Source: Ottelia alismoides
Lineage: Eukaryota; Streptophyta; Magnoliopsida; Alismatales; Hydrocharitaceae
Length of the DNA: 64,000 nt
Assembly: GCA_037367405.1 (NCBI GenBank)
Contig: JAZKJV010003367.1
Span: forward strand, 1-64,000
Direction: 5' to 3'
The notes below the pieces were generated by a model. That model did not search any database. It was not told the origin of the DNA and saw nothing but the letters and a program-made list of their open reading frames with translations. Below, piece by piece: positions 56,700-64,000 of this stretch. The first letter of the stretch is position 1, and each line of letters opens with the position of its first letter. The position numbers and the translations under genes are program-made.

Positions 56700-58302
56700 C
56701 GTAGATATGAAAGAGATCTACAAACTTGATGAAGGACTCCAATGCAGCCATAATCCATAATGCAAGTTATGGGTTTTTGTTTGATATTTAATAAAACAAA
56801 TGAAGGAAGTAGATGATGCTTTGAAGGTTATGAAACATGGGAAAGGTATAGGACCTGTTGATATTTCTATAGAAGTATGGAGATGTTTTGGTAAGCGTGG
56901 TTTGACTTGGCTTGCAACTTTATTCAATGATATTTGAGGAAGAAAGAAAATGCCTGACGATTGGAGGAGAAGCATCGTGATACCTCTTTATAAGAGCAAA
57001 TGAGACATTTAAAATTGTTCAAATTATAGAGGCATCAAGCTGATGAGTCACACTATGAAAATTTGAGAATGCGTGATCGAAAGAATGTTGAGGCAAGTTT
57101 CCAAAGTAAAAGAAAATCAATTTGGATTCATGCATGGTTACTCAACTATTGAAACCATCCACTTGTTGAGGAGAACGATGGATATTTATAGAGCTAAAAG
57201 GAAAAACATCCATATGATTTTTATTGATTTGGAGAAGGTTTATGATTCTGTCCCACGCGAGATATTATGGAGAGTTTTGACGAAGAGACAAGTGCTTGTC
57301 CTATATATTAACCTCATAAATGATATCTATGATAGGACTTCATCTTCTATAAGAATCCAGTCTGGGAAGACTGATTGTTTTGATATCAACATTGGTCTGC
57401 ATCAATGTTCAACTTTGAGTCCATTCCTTTTTACTTTGATTATGGAAGAGTTGACAAGTCGCATTCAAAATGAGATATCTTGGTGTATGTTATTCACTGC
57501 TGATATTGTGTTGATTGATGAGACTAGAGATGGAGTAAATGAGAAGCTTGAGGTCTGGAGACATGCATTAGAGACTAAAGGATTTCGTATAAGTTGGGTT
57601 AAGACTGAATATATGGAGTGTACTTTTGATGTAAGCAATGGTGAATGAATCATGGTGAAGATTGGTGACAATAACATTTACAAGAGAGTTTCTTTTAGAT
57701 ACTTGGGATCTATTTTGTAATATGACAGGGTAATTGAATGAAATGTTACTAATAGAATAAATGCAGGCTAGCTAAAGTGGAGATGTGCCTCTATTGTTCT
57801 CCATGATAAAAAAATTCCTTTGAAAATCAAAGGAAAGTTTTACAAAGCAGCCGTGAGACCTTTTATGTTATATGGATCTGAATGGTTGCTTGTGAACCAT
57901 AGACATGTGCAGAGAATGGCAGTAGCAGAATTGAAAATGCTAAGGTGGATGCGTGGACACACACACACACACGTAAAGATCGAATTCAGAATGATGCAAT
58001 CAGAAGGAAAGTTGGTGTAGATCTGATTGAGGAGAAGATGCGATTAAACCACTTGTGGTGGTTTGCCATTTGGTAAAGAGGTCGGTTGATACACTTGTTA
58101 GGAGATGCGAGTTTGGGATGTTGAGCCTTCTAAGAGAAGGCAAGGAAGACCCAAGAAGTATTGGAGTGAGACTATACAAGGGATCTTAGTTTTTTGGATC
58201 TAAGTCCAAGATTGACCCAAGATAGATCTGAATGGAGGCAAAGAAACCATGTAGCCAACCCTACTTAGTATGGGAAAATGCTTTGTTGTTGTTAATGATT
58301 TT
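56700..58302 (+). mobile_element. RTE-clade LINE 2, 5'-truncated
   Basis: Same family as the LINE at 12652. It begins inside the region before reverse transcriptase and ends at the RTE tail, with TATGGGAAAATGC and TTTGTTGTTGTT at 58280-58300. No target duplication was resolved. Confidence 0.88.
56800..58020 (+). pseudogene. RTE LINE 2 reverse transcriptase, broken
   Basis: MKHGKGIGPVDISIEVW (about 56828) leads through several stops into 57073-57648: [53 protein letters not shown]. The catalytic FADD reads FTAD at about 57495, so the active site is lost. FRYLGSIL, RPFMLYGSEWL and VAELKMLRWMRGHT follow to 58020. A short ACAC microsatellite lies at 57958. Confidence 0.88.
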
Positions 58303-58319
58303 ATAAAAAAACAAAACAT

Positions 58320-59178
58320 TGTTTTTGTCTTTTGTATTTTTATTATGTTTTATATGACGAATGAATATATGAAAAAATTAAATATGTTACAAGATGATGC
58401 ATATGCATGAAAACTATGTTCTGGGATTTTTATGGACTTAGAAAAGGTCAAAATAAAATTGAAAAGTCAATTATGTACAAGTGAATTAAGTTAAAAACAC
58501 AAGGTCGTCACTGATCTTTTTGTGAGCTTTTCTAGTCTTTTTAGATTTTTATTATTTAATTAGTTAGAATTTGGATTAAAATAAATAAATAAAAAAGAAA
58601 TAAATTGATAAGAGTTAGTTATGTACGTGAAATGATAAATACAAATTAGTTGGTTTTATAAAATGCAAAGTTAGGCATCAAAACCTAAGTTTCACAATTA
58701 AACTCCGATCACTTTGAATTTGGTCTTGTTTTGTAGATATTTCAATGTTGATTAATTCAAAAGTGAGTAGACTGAAATCAAATATTGTATGTGAGATATT
58801 CGGCTTTACGTCTTTCTCTCCTCAAAGTTGAGGTTTGGGTTTATTTGTCAATTTTACAAATTAGTATTTTTGGTATTTTTTAATGTAATGAAGTTAATAC
58901 TATGTAAACAATGGAGTTGGTTTCATGTCAATTGGAGTTATCATGAATTCATAAAAAATGTCAAAAGTTTGTAGATTATATACAATTGTACAAAATTCTC
59001 ATCATTTTCTGTGAATTTTCCTTGGATTTCTACGATGAGTTAATTTCTTCAAATTAATCCACTTTTATTGCATGAGATGATTTTATAACTTTATCATTTA
59101 ATGTTGATTTAAATGTATTTTGCTTAGGAATTAAAGATAAAATTCAAGAATAAAAACGATGAATATGTAATTCATCAG
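58320..59178 (-). repeat. Remnant of the long Ty3 LTR
   Basis: 58670-58950 aligns with 830-1090 of the left LTR: CAAAACCTA, AACTCCGAT, TTGGTCTTGTTTTG, AAAAGT(A/G)AGTAGACT and TTTTACAA(G/A)TTAGTATTTTT. It ends GATGAATATGTAATTCATCA near 59178, like the LTR terminus. It is much more diverged than the pair around the element at 1-22327 and may be a solo LTR. Confidence 0.75.
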
Positions 59179-59214
59179 AGTTCTAGATAGTACTGAAAGT
59201 TACCTTAACAGTGC

Positions 59215-59290
59215 AAGTTATATACGGATAGAAGGGGGAAGTAGAGGAGGTTTTGACGATTATGAAACATGGGAAAGGTGTAAGATGTGA
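59215..59290 (+). repeat. Short RTE LINE snippet
   Basis: GAAGTAGAGGAGGTTTTGACG and TATGAAACATGGGAAAGGTGTA match 56800-56850 of LINE 2, upstream of its reverse transcriptase. Confidence 0.7.
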
Positions 59291-59341
59291 TGACAACTTT
59301 GGAAAATTCCCTCATTTGGAGAAGCCCCGAATGAAAGTTAA

Positions 59342-60063
59342 CAAGGTTCAAGAAAGCGGCATGTGTATATGTTCGGACAGGCCATCGAATGCTGAATAAG
59401 CAGTATGCAGGGGCATATGTGGGGTATATGCGGTTGTACGCAGTTTTCTTATTTTTAATTTAAAAATAAATAAATATCTATGAATAATATTATATCGATT
59501 TTATGTATCTAAGTGGGGTTAAAAAAGATCTAAGAAAAACGGTTCAGGTTATATGGTTGAGTATATGCTTTTAATTGCCTAACATTTAATCACAAAAAAA
59601 CATTTAGCCCTAAAAACTTCACATATTAAATGATCCATAATAACAAAACTTCATTACACATACATGTACTACATGAGCAAAATTTCAATCGGCATATATT
59701 AAAATATTTGATGATACATTACATATACTCATGAAAACAATACATAAGATAAACATAAAATATTGCATATATAATGGTTTAATGCATTGCAGTTATATAA
59801 AATGCATGTCATATTCTTACACTTGAATGAAGGAAGATGCAGATCTACGAAATTAAGCACCTGAATGAGGATTGGAAAGTTGGAGATGCTGGAGCAATAT
59901 GTGTGGCATATACGGGATATGCGGGGCAAATGCATGGCACATGCGGGCCGCATATACGGGGAGGACACATAATGCATCAATTCATGAAATCAGTTCGGTC
60001 TGCATGCCACACTGGCATATGCGGCTGCATATGCAACCCGCACGACCGATTTCATAAACACTC
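59342..60063. mobile_element. hAT-like MITE, CATATGCGG family, copy 2
   Basis: AAAGTTAA (59334-59341) and GAAGTTAA (60064-60071) form an 8-bp target duplication with one mismatch. The left end is CAAGGTTCAAGAAAGCGG; the right end complement GAGTGTTTATGAAATCGG is an imperfect match. Both arms carry GCATATGCGG units. 722 bp, no transposase. Confidence 0.75.
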
Positions 60064-60071
60064 GAAGTTAA

Positions 60072-60483
60072 GGAGATGGCCTCCCCATCCCTAAGATTCA
60101 GGAGACCTTCAACAACTAATTAACTTCTTATTTTGAATATTTAAAATATAAAAACTCTAATTGTACTATAGTTAGCATCCACGTCTCTCCCTCCCTCTCT
60201 CTCGGCCTTCCTTTATTCATGCCTCCCCTTTCTTAGGAATAATCTCCACTCTTACTTGCTCATTTAACTTTAACTGTAATGTATCGCTTGATTTATTGCT
60301 TGATTTATCACTTGATTTATAAATGTATCACTTGATTTATTGCTATTATCAGGTGAATTTGATTTGATTCTATTGTATAATATTAGTATTTTTTAAAGTA
60401 ATTATATCCAAGTTTGGTTCGATTAACTCAAATATAATTGGATTATGATGCACCATTGATGTTGTAAAAGAATATTTTGTTAT
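60072..60483. other. AT-rich spacer
   Basis: Contains three near-copies of TATCACTTGATTTAT at 60285-60335; nothing else recognised. Confidence 0.5.
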
Positions 60484-60622
60484 TGTTAGAATACTTCGAT
60501 GTTTATTCCATAGAGCCCTCGGGTCTCTTATATAGGGAGAGAGCCCTTGGGTAAATTACATGAGAGGTACATAAAGAAACAGAAATAATAAGTAACATTA
60601 ACGACACACAACTATCTCTACA
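60484..60622 (-). repeat. 3' LTR of copia E
   Basis: 139 bp; the minus strand begins TGTAGAGATAGTTG and ends TTCTAACA, with a CTCCCTATATAAGAGAC promoter box. Confidence 0.88.
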
Positions 60623-60629
60623 CTCCCCC

Positions 60630-63116
60630 TCAAGATGGAGCATAGATATCTATCATGCTCAGCTTGGAAGAACATCTCTGGAAAGGTCCTCTGAGCAATG
60701 GCTTTGTGAATATATCTGCTGTCTAGTCCTCGGAGCTGACGTGAGACGTGGAGATGAAGCCCTTCTGAATCATGTCCCTAGTGTAATGGCAATCCACCTC
60801 TATGTGTTTTGTTCTCTCATGGAAGGCTGGATTGTTGGCAATGAACAACGCTGCCTGATTGTCACATTGCAGGTTCATAGGCAACGGAACTTCAACATTC
60901 AGATCTTCTAAGACTGCTTTAACCCACATCATTTCAGTGCTTGCCTGTGCCATGGCCCTGTACTCGGATTCGGCACTGGATCTCGCCACAACAGTCTGCT
61001 TCTTGCTTTTCCAGGAGACTAAGGAGCTTCCTATGAAGATAGCAAACCCAGAAGTAGACTTACGATCCCGTGGACATCCTGCATAATCCGCATCTGCGCA
61101 GGCTGAAATAGCCAAATCCGTGCCTTTCTTGAACAGCAACCCTGTGCCTGGTGAAGACTTCAGATATCTCAATATCATGTACAATGCATCCATATGTACT
61201 TGCCTCGGCTGCTCCACAAATTGACTCACCCGGTTTACTGCAAGTGCAATATCCGGTCGAGTTATAGTGATGTATAAGAGCTTGCCCACCATTTCTCTGT
61301 ACCTTCTCTTGTCCACCTCCTCAGTGTCATCATCGTACAGCTTCATACTCGGATCCATTGGTGTACTTGAAGGTCTGCATTCAGTCATTCCTGTTTCAAC
61401 CAGCAAATCTGTGACATATTTTCTTTGAGTCATCACCATTCCTTGTGCATTTCTTGCAAATTCTATCCCCAGAAAATACCGTATAGTGCCTAGATCCTTT
61501 ATAATGAACTGACTGCCCAACATAGACTTGGTTATCTCAACCCCTTGTGCATCATCTCCAGTAACCAATATGTCATCAACATATACCATAACAACGATGG
61601 TACCTCTAGGAGTCTTCCGGACGAACAGTGAGTGATCCGCATTTGATCTTCTGAAATCTTGTTGTTCAATAAGCTGGGAGAGCTTCTGGAACCATGCACG
61701 AGGACTCTGCTTAAGGCCATAAATAGCCTTATGAAGTCTGCATACCTTCTGAGTCTCCCCCTCAGCAGCAAACCCTGGTGGCTGCTGCATGTAGACTTCC
61801 TCCTGTAGATCACCATACAAGAAAGCATTCTTAACATCAAGCTGGAATATGGGCCAGCCACGTACCACAGCAACCGATAGAAGAATGCGAAGGGTAGAAT
61901 GTCGCGCCACTGGTGAAAACGTGTCCAGGTAATCTACCCCATATGTCTGTGTAAACCCTCGTGCTACAAGCCTTGCCTTGTATCTGTCAAGACGACCATC
62001 TGCATGATATTTGACTGTAAAAACCCACTTGCAGCTTACCACAGACGCACCTGGAGGAATAGGGACTAGAGACCAGGTCCCTCGGGATTGTAAGGCACGC
62101 ATCTCCTCTTCCATTGCTAAACGCCAGCATTCAGTCTTCATGGCATCCTGATATGTCCGTGGTATCTCAACTGATGATACAGCAGCGGCAAACTTCTGGA
62201 AATCCCCGGTGAGACGATGAAAGGAAACATGAGAGGCTAGGGGATATGAGACACACTGTCTTCGCTGTTTCCTATGAGCAATAGGCCGGTCCAAGTCATC
62301 CAAAACAGTGCTGACCGGTTGGTCCTCCTCCTGTGGTACAAGCTCCTGCACATGTGCATTATTTAACCCATTACTAATGTCAGAACATACCTGAGGCGTG
62401 CTGGATGGTTGAGATGTAGTTTGAGCAGGGCCCGTGCGTCTCGTGTAGAACTTAGGAAAAGGAACAACTGGGGTTGGTGGTGGTGGTGGTGGCGGGGTTG
62501 GTGGTGGTTGTGTTATTTGAGACGCTGGAGTAGAGGACGGACCCAGGCTTGGAGGTGGTGGAACATAGACTTGGGAGTCTGATGATGTGGAGGGGACCAA
62601 TCTGTCACCTGCAGGGGAGAAGTACATGACAGGTTCGAAGAGTGTAACATCTGCACTCACATAGTATTTGTTATTGACAGGATCATAGCAGCGGTACCCC
62701 TTCTGTGTCCTGGAGTAGCCCACGAAAACACACTTGATAGCCCTAGGGGATAGCTTATCAAGTCCCGGAGATAAGCGGTGAACAAAAGCGACAGTGCCAA
62801 AAACCCTAGGTGTCAATGTAAACAAGTCTCTGTCCGGAAAGAGAACAGAGATTGGAGACTTTTCCCCAAGAACAGTTGTAGGCATTCGATTGACCAAATA
62901 GCACGCAGTAAGTATAGCATCACCCCAAAAGGTTAATGGAGCACAACTCTGAATAAGTAAAGTGCGAGCAATGTCAAGGAAATGTCGATGTTTTCGTTCG
63001 GCAACTCCATTTTGTTGAGAAGTGTAGGGACATGTGGTTTGGTGGACAATGCCTTTAGATGAAAGAAAGCTGGCAAGAGAGCGAGTGCAGAACTCCAATG
63101 CATTGTCAGTACGCAC
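60630..63116 (-). pseudogene. Copia E polyprotein: integrase C-terminus, reverse transcriptase, RNase H
   Basis: 797 codons are open from 63116 to 60723. Integrase has [31 protein letters not shown] and [16 protein letters not shown] long proline linker (TQPPPTPPPPPPPTP) lies at about 62500. Reverse transcriptase has [32 protein letters not shown] and intact YVDD (about 61572-61583). RNase H has SSAESEYRAMAQ and FHERTKHIEVDCHY. A stop at 60723 cuts off about 30 codons of tail that would otherwise reach the expected stop at 60630. Upstream, a single-base shift near 63145 separates it from the protease part. Confidence 0.93.
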
Positions 63117-64000
63117 ATACTTAACAGTAGATGAAAAACATTCTGAACTTCATTAATTAGATTTTGAATAACATTTCCTGCTTCAGATTTATTCTTGAGA
63201 AGAAAAGTCCACGACACTCTGGAAAAATCATCAACCACAACTAGATAGAACCTGTGCCCCTGGTGATCCGGGACACGACTTGGACCCCAAATATCTATAT
63301 GGAATAATTCAAACGGGGAGCTACTGCTCCGACTCTGACGACCGGGGAAGCTAGACCGATGGTGCTTCCCCAACTGACATGCTTCACATCGAAAAGAAGA
63401 ACTCGGAGATATCTGAGGCAGGAGGTGACACATCTTCTGCAGCGGTAGATGACCGAACCGAAGATGCCAGGTGTATGGAGAAACAGAGGTCTGGGTATGC
63501 AAGGAGACACCAGCGTAGGAGCTACGAACGAGACGATAAAGGCCATTTTGCTCAGAACCACAGCCAATCACCCTGCCCGTCAGTATGTCCTGAAAAATAA
63601 CAGACGATGGGTCAAAAATAGCACGACAGTGCAAATCACGTGTAATCTGACTAATAGATAAAAGGTTCATCGAGAATTCTGGAGCATGTAGCACATTCTG
63701 TAGGTGCATAGAGGGTAGCAAAGCTGTCTCCCCCTGACCGATAATAGGAGACTGAGTGCCATCCGCAATGAGTACAGAGCGACCTGGCTGAACAGCCCTG
63801 TATGACTGCAGAATATCTCTCTCTCGGCAAAGATGATGGGTAGCTCCAGAGTCGACAATCCATCCTGTGAGATCATGACTATGAAATGGGGCTGAAGGGC
63901 TACCTGAGGCACTGGCTGAGGCCGATGTACTGGCTGACGCCGAAGCCGCAACATCAGAAACATCTGCACCCTCTGATGAAGAAGATTGTAGCATGATATC
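62933..64000 (-). pseudogene. Copia E polyprotein: protease and integrase N-terminus
   Basis: It reads [16 protein letters not shown] (protease active site, about 63840), [25 protein letters not shown], the HH-CC zinc site ending [17 protein letters not shown], and the integrase core start [15 protein letters not shown] and VVVDDFSRVSW. True homology ends at VQNVF (about 63145), where one base appears to be missing from a T run; the rest to 62933 is out of frame. A Ser/Ala-rich linker at 63880-63990 leads towards gag outside the window. Confidence 0.92.

Larger units (their letters stand above)
60484..64000 (-). mobile_element. Ty1/copia retrotransposon E, nearly intact, runs off the right edge
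   Basis: The 3' LTR is 60484-60622, followed by the polypurine complement CTCCCCCTCAAG. The polyprotein frame then extends to the window end with very few defects. Gag and the 5' LTR lie outside. LTR and protein are related to copia B and D, making this the youngest-looking member here. Confidence 0.93.

Noticed and set aside
60859..61086. + strand frame opposite copia E RNase H
   Set aside because: Antisense shadow of the intact copia E polyprotein.

Overview
This is a piece of a large, transposon-rich flowering-plant nuclear genome. The evidence is a spliced nuclear gene for a plastid-targeted protein, Ty3- and Ty1/copia-type LTR retrotransposons primed by plant tRNAs, an En/Spm (CACTA) transposon, RTE- and L1-type LINEs, and many short hAT-like elements. 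The species cannot be fixed from the sequence. I see no bacterial, organellar or tRNA/rRNA genes.

The only convincing host gene is a chloroplast DEAD-box RNA helicase of the RH3 type on the + strand, with five exons at 32942-33352, 34138-34274, 34367-34781, 35574-35672 and 50147-50371. All junctions are GT/AG and the frame is kept throughout (429 codons). Intron 4 is 14,474 bp long and packed with transposons. Motif VI and the C-terminal domain are not found in the 13.6 kb right of exon 5, so the gene either has a second giant intron or is broken.

Layout. 1-22327: one Ty3-type retrotransposon on the - strand with very long LTRs (about 2.8 kb once insertions are removed). Its pol is scrambled: a second integrase segment lies inside the reverse transcriptase. 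Its right LTR holds an RTE LINE (12652-15191, 15-bp target duplication) and a CACTA element (16978-22168, TTT duplication). The left LTR keeps the empty CACTA site. 22328-32941: sparse intergenic DNA with three hAT-like elements, one of them (25799-31241) split by a copia element with 179-bp LTRs. 32942-50371: the RH3 gene, whose intron 4 contains tandem duplications, hAT-like elements, a degraded copia-related LTR pair (40320 and 48738) and a copia element (41764-46985) that itself carries a Tourist-like MITE. 50372-60483: a copia 5' end, L1 fragments joined tail to tail, a second RTE LINE, an LTR remnant and another hAT-like element. 60484-64000: a young-looking copia element on the - strand running off the right edge.

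The nesting gives relative ages: Ty3 element before the LINE and CACTA; hAT-like element before copia A; copia B before its MITE. No novel defence, CRISPR or operon-like system is visible. The unusual items are the chimeric Ty3 pol, the giant helicase introns, the clean empty/occupied site pairs, and an unrecognised acidic Cys/Ser-rich ORF between the 40320/48738 LTRs.
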